Positions 45,799 to 58,929 of a stretch of DNA of 64,000 nucleotides are shown here, piece after piece. Each line of letters starts with the position of its first letter. Within the stretch, counting starts at the first letter, position 1. The notes beneath the pieces are model-generated. The model was given only the letters and a program-made list of their open reading frames with translations, had not been told where the DNA came from and searched no databases. Source of the DNA: Endomychus coccineus (Eukaryota; Arthropoda; Insecta; Coleoptera; Endomychidae); NCBI GenBank assembly GCA_958510875.1, contig OY294068.1, forward strand, positions 179,459,411-179,523,410, in the 5' to 3' direction. The translations under genes were made by a program, and so were the position numbers.

Positions 45799-46635
45799 TT
45801 GAGAGGGCAAGTTGGAAAGTCCCTGAAAAATGAAACAAGAAATGAGTTATTTGGTCAAACCTTATTTTATTCCTCAACATAATCTCTTTGTAGCCAGATA
45901 TACTCCGTCCAACGTTTTTCCAATTTTTCGATCCCTTCCGGCAATCCTTCAAAATAGACGTTTGTTTCAACAATGACCTCATCGTTGGAGCCAAATCCCT
46001 TTCCGCCGAGCTATTTATTCAAGTTTAGAAATAGATACAAATCGCAGGGGGCTAAACCTGGAGCATTCGTAGCGCAATTCATGCAATTTTATCATTACGA
46101 ATGCGGACCTGTGCGCCGGTACGTTGTCCTGGTGGAAGAGCACTTTTTTATTTGCCAAATGCGGTCGTTTTAGTTTCAAATCGGCGTCGAATCGATCCAA
46201 CAGCTCTGCATAATATACGCCGGTGATCATTTCGCCTTTTTCAAGGTAATCGATAAGAACGATACCGTGTGCATCCTGAAAAACGGTCGGCATGACTTTG
46301 TTGGCAGATAAACCCACTTTAGTCTTTTTCTGCTTCGATTCATCAGGACAAGTCACTGTTTCCACTATTCTTTGGTCTCTGGTGTTTAGTGATGGATTTA
46401 TGTTTTGTCCACGGGTACGAAACGGCGCAAGAGGACGCTTCAACATCGCGAAACACTCCTTTGAAGTTGTCACACCGTCGCGTTGCCCCAATTGGCAGAT
46501 AGCTTTCTCATATTCGAAAATTATGCAAAATGTTCCGTACCCATTCGGTTGAGATGCCCATAGACTCAACAATCTCGTGCATTTTAATTCGCCGATCGTC
46601 CAATATCATACCATAGATTTTATCGACAATATACG
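45799..46635 (-). mobile_element. mariner copy 4, 5' truncated
   Basis: The element's 3' end is present (GAGAGGGCAAGTTGGAAAGT then CCTGAAAAATGAAACA). Similarity runs through the transposase to about 46635, stopping inside the N-terminal helix-turn-helix, with the 5' end missing. The minus-strand frame at 46015-46572 keeps KVLFHQDNVPAHRSA with the second catalytic Asp, VMPTVFQDAHGIVLIDYLEK and AELLDRFDADLKLKRPHLA. The first Asp region is altered by a shift. Inactive. Confidence 0.88.
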
Positions 46636-49204
46636 ATGGTTATAAAAGCGTGAATTTGTTTTTTAACCACATTTTACCTTTATATTGTAATTGAATTCGC
46701 AGGTAGGAAACACAGAAACTCTGGAATTATGTTTTATTCATATTCAACTATCTGTTATTATGTGCAAAACAGAAAATTATTAAGCCAGATTTACCAGATT
46801 TCTCAAAAAATTCTTCCAACGATATGTATGATTCACAAGAGATAGTTCAACGCATTACTATAGAAAAACATAATAACAGCGCAATCAGATTTACAGTGCG
46901 AGGATGTGTGAAGTAAATAACTAAAAATCGATCGTTACAACTGACTTGTTCAAATAAAACAGGAAACTCAAGTCTTTCATTAAATGAGTTGAATGCCGCT
47001 GTAATGACTTATGAACACCACCTGTATCATTATAGGCGATTTGTAATGACAGGATAATACTTTAATTGATACATATCGACTTAGACCATGCATAAGTGCA
47101 AAATTTAAGTGGGATTGTAAACCCCATCATTGCAATCATCTTTATTTCTCAAGTAGGGAATTTTCATTCGATTCATTCCCAATTATTAAGATCTGGATAT
47201 CACATGAGTTTATCGCGCTTGAGTTGCTCCCAAAACCTCTTAGATTCAATTAGAAACCTTTCAGCACAAGATCCGGTAATATGTACTGTTACAGTACACA
47301 AAAGTAAATTCTAAAATATTCATCTCGAAGGAACTATTAATGTACAGCGTGGTCCAAATTTCGTGCTACCCCCCCCCCCCCCTCCTACTTTTTACACAGG
47401 AAGGCCCAAAATGAAAAACCAAATACGGGTTGTCAAATGAAATCTATTAATGTTCAATTGGGGCCAAAACTTATCATATTGTGGAAAAAGGACGCCGTGA
47501 CGTCTCGATATGATTTTTTCCAGAAATATACCATTTTTTTTCAGCAGCTGCGTAAAACTTGCGAGTGGGAGAAACATGCATCGCATTCAAAAGCTAGGGA
47601 AGGTCAAATATGTAAGAAATTACCCCAGAAAATCGAATTGAATGAATTGATATGGCTGATAGTAGAATAAACTTGGAAAGACCTAGAGCAAAGTCCGTAT
47701 ATTCCTATAAGCCATGCAAATTTAGATTTTAATTGGTTTTAAAAAACATTACAATTATGTTAATGAATAATTTGTTACTTTTGAATTACCTCATGACATG
47801 TGAAATCACTGGTTATTTTTTTCGAATTTGAACTTGGCAAAGTTAAATCTCCAGTCTTTGATAATATTATGAATTCAAATTACTGATAATTGAATCAAAT
47901 TGAGACCACTTTGAACAAAGTCTTTTGCTATAATCTTTATAAATTCAGATGAATGTATAATGTTATTTTCTGCAAAAAATAAGATCTTTAAATTTCAGTC
48001 GATACTAAAGCCTAAAGCAATTTTTGGTGCCACTTGTGGAAGCTTTCTAGAAAACCCGATTATAGACCCATCACGTTTTGTTATCTAGTCTTTCTTACTA
48101 ATTTCAAAGTCGGGAGAATGTTTACAACAACGTTGTAAAAATTTATACTGGGAGCGAACGAATCTCTATGTTTTGCTGTAATCCATATTTGTTTACAGAT
48201 TTCGTCTTGTTGAGAAGCAATAATAAGTCTTATTAGATACTGACATAATAATTGCTATCGTATTTGTCAGATATGTTACAAAATAAATAAGAGAGCTTTT
48301 CCCTACCAAAAATCTGGTGAAAACTTATTTCATTAAATCAACATGAGCTGACGCCCTAACAACTGAAAACAGACAGGCTATACGCTATTAAAACTACCCT
48401 CACAATCTTTCAAGCCATTCTTTCGTTAATTGTATGCAGCGCAAATGTCCTAATTTTTACTATAATTAGCACGAATATATTCACCGACTGACTGATATAA
48501 AGAATTCTGTGGGCTGACTGTGTATGATTGCTGGAGAACGAAGGAATAATTAATTATATCCATCAATTTCATCAGGATGTTTCCCAATGGGAACAGGTAG
48601 ATCTGGAAGAATCTGAGGCAAAGTAATGGATAATTATGAAAAGGCGGTGTTATCGGAACTTAAAACATAACCTCTAACTAACACAATGTAGATCCCTCTG
48701 CGGTCGTTAAAAGTTTACAGCCAATGTTGCTATTAGCGTTATTCTTTATGCCGACATCCGTCCGTGCATTCGGCATTAGCATTGCTCATTTAATACCGTG
48801 CTGCATTTAAAAATACGATGACAGTCCCCAGTATTATTGGCGCATCCATAAATTTACGATATTAATACTTAAAATCGTAATTTATTGCTACATTTAAATT
48901 CCCCATTATACATTTCGCTTAATATGTTTTTAAATATGTCAAGGAATAAACTTAACGTCTATAAAATTTTATTTTAGACAAAGCCTACATACCCGCTTTA
49001 ATCTCCCTTCCAATTTCATGAAATTATTCTTTATTTTACGGTTAAATTTGTGTAAATCATGAATTGTTATTTCTATACGAAACTCAATCTGCAATATCCA
49101 TTCAGTAATAAACCGCAAACGAGCCTTTCCGTCCTTCAAATTATAACAAGTCGAAATGTGAATTTATATCATGTTTTTATGTCGGTTTGAACAGATATGG
49201 TGGT
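46636..49204. other. Intron DNA, no gene; C14 tract; GC-richer patch at 48.5-48.9 kb
   Basis: A run of 14 C at 47369-47382 follows a CAGCGTGGTCCAAATTTCGT segment. The 77-codon frame at 47437-47670 is unrecognised. About 48520-48900 is less AT-rich and holds TTTATTGC/CATAAATTT homeodomain-like words; it may be a conserved element. Confidence 0.35.
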
Positions 49205-49530
49205 ACTTATAAGCGATTTTTCTAAACTGAAAGTTGCCTTAAGATATTATATTCTAAAAAGCTGTGATCAATTCAGTTGACTTCCCTCACTCGTTAATGT
49301 TGGTTAAGTTGGATTTGGTTAAATACTTTCAATTACTCAACCAATTTCATGATAAAATTGTTAAAGCGTTCCTTGCTTATAATTTATGTTTCATTATCTG
49401 AGAATTTGTTAATCGATATAAGTTCTTCCGATTTTGAAGATTGTAATGATCTTTATATAAAATGTACTAAAAAGTGTAAAAAAAAGAATATAAAAATGTA
49501 TGTCGTAGCATTTTTTGTAAATATTTGTCA
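49205..49530. repeat. Dispersed MITE-like family, copy 2 (partial)
   Basis: AAGCTGTGATCAATT followed by TTCCCTCACTCGTTAA matches the left end of the element at 62949, and AAAAATGTATGTCGT (49490-49504) matches the complement of about 63045-63062. Confidence 0.45.
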
Positions 49531-51080
49531 ATCAGATTTTCAACAAACAGGTATAATTTTATCTGATCTATCTTTTTGATCTCAAATATCATGCTAGGTA
49601 AAGGAAATATGCAACTTGTGGTTACTGATTTTATTGGAGTTTTACGGTTCTCTACTTTTAGAAAAATCATCAGCGTATCATATGTCATTGCAGTTTTGAG
49701 ACTTTGTTATATGATAAACTTTGACAAACAAAATTAATTATATGAAATAAGAGACTAGAAATATGTTGCCGCTTGGAGAATAGATATTCATTTGACTTGG
49801 TTACTGATTTTTAAATAAGTGTTTCATATTCTATTAGATACTCTTCAAATTTGTATAGAGATAATGGAATAAATTATTTATTTCATTGTCTTTACACCAC
49901 TAAATAATATTCAAATTGACAATGTACTTTTTACGATTTTATTAAATGTTTCAACCCTCCAGTTATCTCAAGATTTTCCTGGAAAACAATAGGAACACCG
50001 AACAGCAAATTATTTTTTATCAAAATTTGAATATGATAGAACTTTTCGCTTTAAGTCATCGTGTTAATGAGGACCTCAAGGGCAAGTGTGAAGTGAAGTC
50101 GTTCACATCGTAACATGTAAAAGATTCGTCAATACATCTTATTTGAAAAAAAAATAGCTCCTGATTTTCATTGTGATTGCCAATGAACTCATCTTTTGAA
50201 AACAGAATTGTGAAGTATATTTCAGTTTTTTATATATCATTCAAAGGATAGAAATGATGGAATGATCATTTGAATCTGAGATATGATTATTAGTTGAATG
50301 TAAAGCTTATAATACAGCAGCTTGCTTCGAAGAATTGTGATTCAGCTATTTGCAATGTTTCCAGACCATCATAGAAATAATCATTATTTGTAAAGTTATA
50401 ACTAAATAAACGGTCGGCAGTAGTTGGAATAAAGTCTTAACAGTGCTCGATTTCCATCTACTTTTTCTTTGATGCAGCATTTCTTGAAAGAACCTTAAAA
50501 ATCAGTAGTGTATTATTGTTATTTTATTGACACTGTTTCAACCTTCATTTATTCAGACAGTTCAATCATTTACACAAGTGTACCACTTTTTGAACACAAA
50601 AAATAGACTGCATCTTCACACTTTGACTTCTACAGTTTAAATATATGCGTGTGAAATATATGTATAACACAAGGTTGACATTATGGTTCAAAAAATACTA
50701 AAATTCCATTTCAAAAACTGAAGATGGATGTCGCACAGACATCGTGTCAAAAATAGTCTAGATCGATGAAAAAATGCTCAAAAATCCCGGAATTTTATTT
50801 TAGGCTGATTAAAATACTCCTTACACTATATACTACGTACAGCGAGGGACGTAAAAATGTGTTTCAGTAGTTTTTTTTTTAAGTTATTCACAGTTATGCT
50901 ATACCTACTATTTTCACAAACTTTCGAAAATTATGTTTCATTATGTCTAAAATAATGATATTAGGTATATGAATGCATGACTATAATAATGCTTTCCACA
51001 TGACCTGTAGTAATATAGCATTTTGAGACTTGGGGCTTTATATATAAGTATTCAGAGAAATAATAGACTTTTTCCTAATT
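49531..51080. other. Intron DNA, no gene seen
   Basis: AT-rich, with no supported feature. Confidence 0.45.
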
Positions 51081-51084
51081 GAAC

Positions 51085-51490
51085 TTTTCACAATTGATTC
51101 GACATGCTATGTGGGTCAAATTAGGAGAAATATTTTGACTCGGTCTAAAGAACATTTTGCCCATATTAAGAAAGATAATAGTGAAAAATTAGCGTTAGCC
51201 TAACATATTTTAAATATGGGTCACACTATTTCTCAAGAGTTGATCACTTTTGAAACACTGTTTTAAAATTTAGAAGAAATGGAAATGTATAAACGGAATA
51301 ACAAATTATTAAATTCCGATTTATCTCTAGCTTGTTTACATCATTTCATTATCTCCAAATAGTATTTAAGCAGGCACATTTTGATTTCTTATTTAGTTCA
51401 CTCTGATGATGGCTACTTGGTAGCAGAAAGATCCTCAGTACTTCAACAGTATTCTTAGAGGATAAGGGTGATTATTTCTTATTTATAGTG
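51085..51490 (+). mobile_element. Penelope-like element, GIY-YIG fragment (family 3, copy B)
   Basis: Frames read TCYVGQIRRNILTRSKEHFA, HIKKDNSEKLALA, a stop, HILNMGHTISQELI and LEEMEMYKRNNKLLN, parallel to the copy at 30483-31213. Its 3' region has CTGATGATGGCTAC-TTG-GTAGC-AGAAAG (51410-51435), a better-kept hammerhead-like stem II than in copy A. No inverted flank on the 5' side. Inactive. Confidence 0.75.
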
Positions 51491-52366
51491 TTCTAGTGTA
51501 TCTTAAATGTGACCCTTTTATAGTTTATTTGATTTGAGAAGTCAATACTCACATGCTGGCTACACCGAATCTCAATTAGTTATATATCTTGTCACATGTT
51601 GAAATTTATGAGTAAGCTGATTTTAACGATTTAGTTTCCGTAATGATGGCCGAATATATGGAACAATCTGACCATCTTAGTCAGTTGTTTCGAATACTGA
51701 ATTTATGTATGATTTCACAGTCTCGCATTGTAAATTCGTACTATCTGTTTTACTGTACTTATTCATCTTTGGTATAACATCTGGTTTACAATGTTGATGC
51801 TATTATGCACCAAAGTATCCCTGATGCGAATTTCAAGGAGAGTTGGGGACCGGGACGTCGAACAAACTTGTGGTGTTTATGTAATTGACCAAGACTTACG
51901 TTTTAATTAAATCATGTAAAAGTAGCAGGTGCAGTATATCGCAGTCCAGAATCCCTATATGGGTGTGGGCTATTATATGTAAATGTGACACCCGCTAATG
52001 AGGTCAGTGTAAGAGATTCCCATCGCTGCAGAGTTTACACCGCGTTCATGTACCGGACAAAACGACCACTAAACGCTCAATTCTCTGTTATCTATCTCTC
52101 CCACATGATTCCCATACTTTCGTTTTATCTGCGAGTAGCTATGGCTTCATTAATTTGGAATTCGAAAACAACCACTTTATGTGGTTGTATGGTTGGTTGG
52201 AAATCGCAAACATGGTATTTCCTAGTTGCCAGTAATTTTCACATTTCACTTCCCATTCCAAGATTACACTCTTGTACCAAGTTTAGAAAATCAAAAGCTT
52301 ATTTGAATTTCATAATATAGTTCCAACATGTAAACAAATAATATCTGGTTGTTGGTGGGATAGTAT
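51491..52366. other. Intron DNA, unrecognised 111-codon frame
   Basis: A plus-strand open frame at 51985-52320 (111 codons, start MTPANEVSVRDSH) matches no family I know. It may be chance or a piece of an unknown repeat. Confidence 0.3.
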
Positions 52367-53152
52367 GGGGGCAAGGTGGAAAGAAATGATTTATTTGGTC
52401 AAAACTTATTTTATTTCTCAACATAACCTCCTTGTAGCCCGATACACTTCGTCCGACGTTACTGAAATTTTTCGATCCCTTCCAAATAATACGATTTCGG
52501 TATTGTTTGGGCGTTTGTATCAGCGATGACCTCATCGTTGGAGCCAAATCTTTTTCCGCTGAGCCGTTTATTCAAGTTTGAAAATCGCAGGGGGCCAAAT
52601 CTGGAGAATATGGTGGATGATTTTACCATTGCGACTGCCGACCTGTGTACCGGTGCGTTGTACTGGGGGAAGGGTACTTTTTTCCTTGCCAAATGCTGCC
52701 GCTTTCACTCCAAATCAGGGCCGAATTTTTCCAACAGCTCTGCATAATATACGCCGGTGATCGTTTTGCCCGTTCCAAGGTAATTGATAGACGATACCTT
52801 GTACATTCCAAAAAACTGTCACCATGACTTCCTTTGCCAATAATCCCAATTTGGCCTTTTTCTGCTTCAATTCATTGAGACAAGTCCATTGTTAGACTGT
52901 TCTTTGCTCTCGTGGTGTGTTGTGATGGATCCGTGTTTCGTTCACGGTTACAAAACGGCGCCAAAAAGTCCTTCTTATCTCGCTTAAACATCACCAAACA
53001 TTTCTTTAAAGTTGTCAGACGGTCGCGCTTGTGGTCATCAGAGAGCAAATGCGGTACCCATCTAGCAGCTAGCTTTATCATATCCAAAAATGTATGCAAA
53101 ATGTTCCATACATGTTCGGTTGAGAAGCTCCTTAGCCTCAGCAATCTCCAAT
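52367..53152 (-). mobile_element. mariner copy 5, truncated
   Basis: It starts with GGGGGCAAGGTGGAAAG, a decayed end lacking part of the terminal repeat, then matches the transposase on the minus strand: APTMRSSLIQTPKQY, HRSAVAMVKSS, ELKQKKAKLG, ARWVPHLLSDDHKRDRLTTL. It stops near 53152 where LINE RNase H sequence begins. Stops, shifts and deletions; inactive. Confidence 0.85.
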
Positions 53153-53690
53153 TTCTGGGGTTGTATTGGCAAGTTCAGCTAGTGTATCTCCTTATTCTTT
53201 GACAAGCCTTGATGTGACTTGGGGCACCTGAGAGCTTCCGGGGCCGACCGGCTGTTTGTGCAAATATATATGCGCCTATTTACATAGTTTCACCGCAGGT
53301 TTTCCATGGCACCAGTCAATACTTATCGCGTACATCTCCGCCTAATAAACAGTGCAGTAAGTGCATAGAGTCACTGAGATAGTGACCCTTTCAGGTACAT
53401 TCCCGCCCTTGAAGCCTACCTTGGACCCATCTGTGAACCATACGAGCTCACCTGGTGGCAGTAGGGTGGGAGTTCCAGGATGAGGATTTTGGGAGGAGTG
53501 AGCGATTCGTATTTTATAAAAAATATATACTGCCAGCATGCTACCATTAATTCCAAACTCAATAGAGCCACGATAAGAGACTAATTTAGTTCCCCAACTG
53601 GGTGGGATGAATGTGGAGGAAATCTGGTTCCAACGGGATGCCGCTACATGACATACAACGGATGAAATAATGTTATGTGTCTGGATCATT
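53153..53690 (-). pseudogene. LINE RNase H domain fragment
   Basis: The minus-strand frame at 53342-53689 ends with TPTLLPPGELVWFTDGSKVG, the start of a retroelement RNase H (first catalytic Asp in TDGSK), then CTVY-AEMYAIS (catalytic Glu), and after a shift ICTNSRSAPEALRCPKSHQ. The element is cut where mariner copy 5 begins. The related scrap at 25890-26010 is inverted within another LINE. Confidence 0.75.
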
Positions 53691-56449
53691 CTGTTTGGAG
53701 ATATGTAAAGCCTTTGGTGTATCCTGATAAAATAGCGACGTTGAACTATTTGATGGCCAACATTTGCATGTTATTGCTGACCAACACTTGAAAAAGATGT
53801 TGAAAATTGAACCTTCAGATTGCGCTATATTAGACAAAGTCAAGGATGTTAAATGCCATAAATGATACCTATTCGAACAGAATAATCATAAGATTGTCGA
53901 CTTAAATTTCAATCATGTAGTCAAATTCTATGTATTTTATTCAAATTCAAGGTCCTAATACTCCAAAAAAAAGGCCCTTCACATAACACATGAGCAATCA
54001 TTGGTTCCATGTTGTACTCAAATATACCAGAATAGTACAAAAGGGTAGTCCTGGGTTGTGGGGAGATTCAACTCACACTTACACATTCATGTCAACCATT
54101 TTGATCGGAGACGTCCATTATTCTCTTTCAAAAACGTTTTGGATATGTTTGGTGGTTCTCCTCAATCCAAATGTTCCAATATAGATACCTAACATCGAAA
54201 TTGACATTCAACTGATTTTTTTGTCTGATCTCACATTAGAGATGCTTACCAGGTCCGAAAGAAACACGTTTTAGAAAGGACCTCTCTACACCTCTTCCTA
54301 TCTATCTCATGTTGATTATCATCATAAGTATTATTTTCATCTCTCATTCGATTATTCATGCATGGATTGAGGGTTGAGTTGTTCTTTTTGTGAAGAACAC
54401 CATAGCTGGAAGTTAGGAATAACTTTCATATTGGTATATTAATTGTGGAAAATCCAATTTCAGAAGTTGTTGTAAGGAGTAATTCAACTTATATCTTCTT
54501 TTCAGAGCAGAATTCCTTTAAGGTATGAAAATAAATTGGCATTATTAAAATTTATTACATCTGAGCCGATATGTAAAATTAATTCCTATCTGTATCGTAG
54601 ATAGCCTATATAAATAGACTTGAACGATATATTCTGATTAAAGAATAAATCGTAATGAAGATGTTACACTTGTTTGCAACTGTCCACATGTCATATTTCT
54701 TACTGTAATGAAGCGAGCATCGGTAGCAAGAACAATTTCAAGTAGCCACTAGCAACTGTTTCAGTAGACCACTTTATATTGTCCGCCTACGAAGTAATTT
54801 ATTTTTACTGATATAGTGTACGTTTTAAGCCGTCCTACATCTATGGATAAGTTTCTTCAGTCACTTCTGTTGGCTGAATGTGACGACCTTTCTTTGGAAC
54901 TTTTGATTCAGTAACATATTGAAGTGATGGAAGCTACTAAGCTTTATTTGACCGATATAATTTAAGTTACCGATTTCTGTAGGTACGTTATAATTTATTA
55001 CATATATATTGAACCAATTATCGCAGAATTTGATACTTCTGGGAGATCAATGGATGCCTACGGTACATAGAATTAATTGATCCGTAGATCATTAGCTTCC
55101 TTGACCCAACTTAAAATTTTTCGTTTTGAGATATTTATGGACTTGAATGTATGTGATTACAAGATGAAGTTCCACTACATTATATAGATGATGTATTGCA
55201 ATACGCAATTGACTGTTGTCCACAGAGAGGGTTATATTAAAGACGGGAACATTCAATGACCACCGCGATCCATATATTTGACTCCCAATGCAATTCGATT
55301 TTAGAGATCAATATATACATCTGAACAAGATACTAATCTTGTAACCTGTTGAAATTCATCAGTTTGCTGATTATAACCAATTTTTCGCGTTTGGACACTT
55401 CTGCAAGTTAAATGTATGATTCCTAACATAATATGTTACAAATGAAACTACTGGAGGCGTTTTGATGTATGCAGTATTATAATTTGGTGCGAGGTGTACT
55501 GTCATAATAATTGACATATACGGCCTAAGTAAATCTTTACTTTCATCATATCACAGAGTAACAGATTTAAAGCAAACCTATAACAAAAAGATAGTCAGGA
55601 CAATGGAGTTTAGCAGAACCGAGTAGATGGAAGAAAATATATGATAACAGGAGGAAAGAAAATTCATACATCAGAAAAAAGGTGTCACACGGTCAAACTC
55701 CCTTAAGGAATAGTTTTACGTCATGTCGGTGGCAGTGTACATCCAATTTTGACCATATGAGGAATCACTTATGTCATGAATCTTGGAAACTGTAATCAAG
55801 TCAAAAGGATTTTGTCATTAGACGTTTTGAATGAACCTACTAAAACCAAAAGAACCCGCAATAACACAGGTGTTGGAAAGCATATAGAACCCATGTTTTT
55901 TTAGAAGAGATGCAAACAACGATGCGTGAAGATACTTCCAGTCAGTCATGGACCAATTGACAAAGTATTCAGTGGTTCGAATGGAGCAGAGATATTTACG
56001 AGCCCTGACATGAGAGTAAAATACATACATCCTAATTCAACTGTCCAGAAAATTAGAGTATAAAGTATATAAGATTACAATAAATTGTTGCCATTATACA
56101 AAACTTCCAATAAGTTGATAAAATTACAAATCATGTCAATAAGTTTTGATTGTAGCTATAAAAATACTAATAAATAGAATACAAACAAAATAAAAACTGG
56201 TACATTGGGAATGTCACGACACACAGAGTATCTGATGCTAAAAATTCAGTAGTTCATTATTAATTTTTATTTATAAGAAAAATTTTAAATTCTCTATTAA
56301 ATTTGATCAGACTGCAATTTTTTAAATGATTTTTGGTAGGTGGTTGTATAGTACTCATCATTATTTTCTCGGTTTGTCATATGGTTGTAATTTTTTTATT
56401 TTGGCAACATTAGTAAATATGATTTTTTAGTTGAATACGTATTCCGGAA
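53691..56449. other. Intron DNA, no gene seen
   Basis: A few 60-70 codon frames (53990-54184, 55818-56030) are unrecognised. About 55389-55530 shares GGACACTTCTGCAAGTT and neighbouring words with the MITE-like family of 27050 and 58930. Confidence 0.4.
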
Positions 56450-56455
56450 AAAGAG

Positions 56456-57722
56456 CAGCTCCCATATATCTAGAGATTTTTGAGGTATCGAATTGGGCTC
56501 TATCCGATAAAGTTAACGAGAACACTAACCAACTGCTGGTTCAACCGGAAGGTAGCTCAACGTGATTATTCCAAACAGTACGCCCTATAGTATATTGTTA
56601 CATATTTGAATACAGCTGCTCTTCCCGAATACACTCGTATCTTCTACCATGACGGAGATATTTGAAAAAACACATCTGCACATAGACCGTCGAATTAGTC
56701 CATTATTGCCTATCTAATTCCCTTCGAAGTACTGCTTGAAGTATTCAACATTAATACCAGGATTATGTGCAGGGTCTTGTTGAAAAATAATGTTGCATAA
56801 CTGTGCCAAAGAGAATTCTTCCATATATTATTCCATCAAGTTTAAAATCAGTTTCCTATATGTATCTACGTTGAGATGCCCGTTAATGAAAATGAGGTCA
56901 ATAATTGTATTGCCAAGAATACTAGACCAAACGTTTTCTTCGATACGTATTTGTACCTTTGTTTCGATAGAGTTTCTAGGATGATTATTTGAAAAGGACA
57001 CTGATCGGTCCAAAAGGTTTTTATATAAAACAAAGTATCCTGTTGGAGTCTTTGTGACAAATTGTTGCATAATTTCAGTCTTTTTTTCTATACTTTGACT
57101 ACTCGAGAGGGAAACCTTTATGTTCGAAGAACATCATATGAGCCACCGCTGGAACGTTGGGAAAGGCATTCGTTGCTATACCCGTATTGAATGAAATTTC
57201 TCCGATCTTCTAAGTCGGGATTATTTATCACATACTGGCGTTCCGCCTTTAATAAAGATCCAGTTCGCCTGGAAGTCTGCTCGAGTTTGCTGAATTCTAC
57301 TGGGAAGTTGTCTTCCACCAAATTGGTCTCTCGTACAAACGCAACGCTTGATAGCAATATTTTCTCGATTGTAAATACACATTAAACATGACAATTTTCT
57401 CCTCCAAGGTAAACATACGATGGAATCATAACTTGTATAAAATGATCACATTAAATAACACTGCGTGCGTAAGTTGTATATTCTGTCAAACCGGAGTCAT
57501 AAATATTACGTTTATTGTTTAACTTCCATAGGCGCCTATGGACAATTTTTTTTCTTCAAATATTCCCGTTGTTGTAGGAGATACACCCATCTAACCTGGT
57601 ATGAGGTATATGGAATCAAAAGCTGTATCCAAGTATGTAACAATGTATAGGGTGTTCTATATGGAATAATCACGGTAAGTTCACTTCCAGTTGAACCGGA
57701 AGTTAGATATATATGGGAGCAG
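56456..57722 (-). mobile_element. Insect Tc1/mariner-superfamily transposase remnant with flanking inverted repeats
   Basis: The minus-strand frames read LEQTSRRTGSLLKAERQYVI (57118-57357, N-terminal region), then IRIEENVWSSILGNTIIDLI and FINGHLNVDTYRKLILNLME (56828-57070), then QQDPAHN near 56785. This order fits the IS630-like insect family of N-x-VW-GILG-YIIGP-F-G-LN followed by QHDGAP-H. Inverted copies of one sequence bracket it (56538-56608 and 57630-57702, sharing CGTGATTATTCCA and TTGTTACATA). Shifts and missing motifs make it inactive. Confidence 0.65.
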
Positions 57723-58079
57723 GCCTTGTTTTAGGAATGAACAGTATCCAATGCTGGTACTGCCAGTATGGAAATGTCTTTGAAAAGTTGCCTACATGAG
57801 GTCGTGTAAAAGCAATCCTCATTGAGCTTGATGATCCATATCGTATAAGGCCGTATGATAAATTAGCTTGAACATTTCAAAAATAAAAAGTCTCTACAAT
57901 ACGGTATTGGATTCGTCGTGAAATTTTGCATTTTGTATGTTGGGAATCTGAAGATGCCACATTCGTAGTTTTCGAGGCGTTTTCAGTGGGTATACTAAAA
58001 TCGTTATTAGAATACCTATCGACATGAACTATGGGTCTGAATGTTTAGAAATATGTTCCGAATTCGAATCCGGGGCTAA
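57723..58079. other. Intron DNA, no gene seen
   Basis: No feature recognised. Confidence 0.4.
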
Positions 58080-58310
58080 GTCCTTTGCACCCCGTGTCAC
58101 CTAGTGGAGCGGTTGATACCAACGAGTGTTCACCAGGCCACCAAAGGGTAGTTCCCACACGAGAGTGTTCACCATGATCCGCAGGTTAACGTTTGACGTG
58201 TCACCTAGTACAGCGGTTCCTACCATCAATGTTCACTTATCTACCAGATTGGCGGTTCCCGCCCAATTGTGTTCACCATTCTCCCCCAGTTGAACTATTC
58301 CTAAAGAGGT
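58080..58310. repeat. Degenerate tandem array, about six 31-40 bp units
   Basis: Successive units start GTGTCACCTAGTGG or GTTCACC and contain CGGTTCC/GGTTCCCGCC-type cores, ending AGT, AAT or TGT. A seventh partial unit (GTTCACCAGATGCC) occurs at about 58427. GC-richer than the surroundings. It adjoins RNase H sequence on the minus strand and may be the 3' region of that LINE. Confidence 0.5.
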
Positions 58311-58389
58311 CAATAACCCAAGCTTTGTGATATATTATTCAAACGTCATCTTAACGAAGCGGTTCTTTCTCGAGGCTGTTTATCTGGCT

Positions 58390-58905
58390 TTGGAGGTATT
58401 CGGGATCGATTCTCACTCCAGAGTGTTCACCAGATGCCAGAGGTGGACAATGCCCTGAGAGACTAAGCTAAGACCAGGCTTCGCTAATGTATTTTCGACT
58501 GCCTGTAACCGTTCACTAGTTTCCACACTTCCGAGTGTTGGTATTCTGACCCAGCAGTGGATTGTTTCTTTGATGTTACTCTTCGAGATAACCACTGCTG
58601 GTTCGAAGTCTATTAGGGGTTCTCTACCCCCCAGCTTTGAGAACTCATCGGCTCTTTCGATTTCCCTTATTCCAGAGTCATCTGTAACCCAGAATAGGGT
58701 GAGCTTGCCCCATCAAGATTGTTTAGTGAATTGATGCACTCCCACACCAGCTTCGATTTCATTCTAATGCTGCTTTGCTATCTGCGCATATACTGATGTG
58801 GATTTGCATTCTTTCTTCTAGCGCTATTTGTTCACAGTGAGTTATTACCAGTATCTACGCTCGTAGAATGGTGACCTGTTTGCCCATGGGTATAGAAATA
58901 GCGAT
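58390..58905 (-). pseudogene. LINE RNase H C-terminal part
   Basis: The minus strand reads EERMQIHISICADSKAALE (catalytic Asp), then LTLFWVTDDSGIREIERADE with FSKLGG (the WV-GHSGI-GNE-AD-LA motif, altered), then KSNIKETIHCWVRIPTLGSV. Domain order matches the end of RNase H and the following linker in jockey/R1-like ORF2. Shifted frames; inactive. Confidence 0.7.
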
Positions 58906-58929
58906 AGATGGTCACGCACACTTCTCATC

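Noticed and set aside
51985..52320. 111-codon plus-strand frame as a gene
   Set aside because: No family signature, no splice context and low-complexity composition; chance frame is likely.
58058..58075. TTCGAATCCGGGG resembling a tRNA T-arm
   Set aside because: The flanking bases do not form a T-stem and no other tRNA arm is present.
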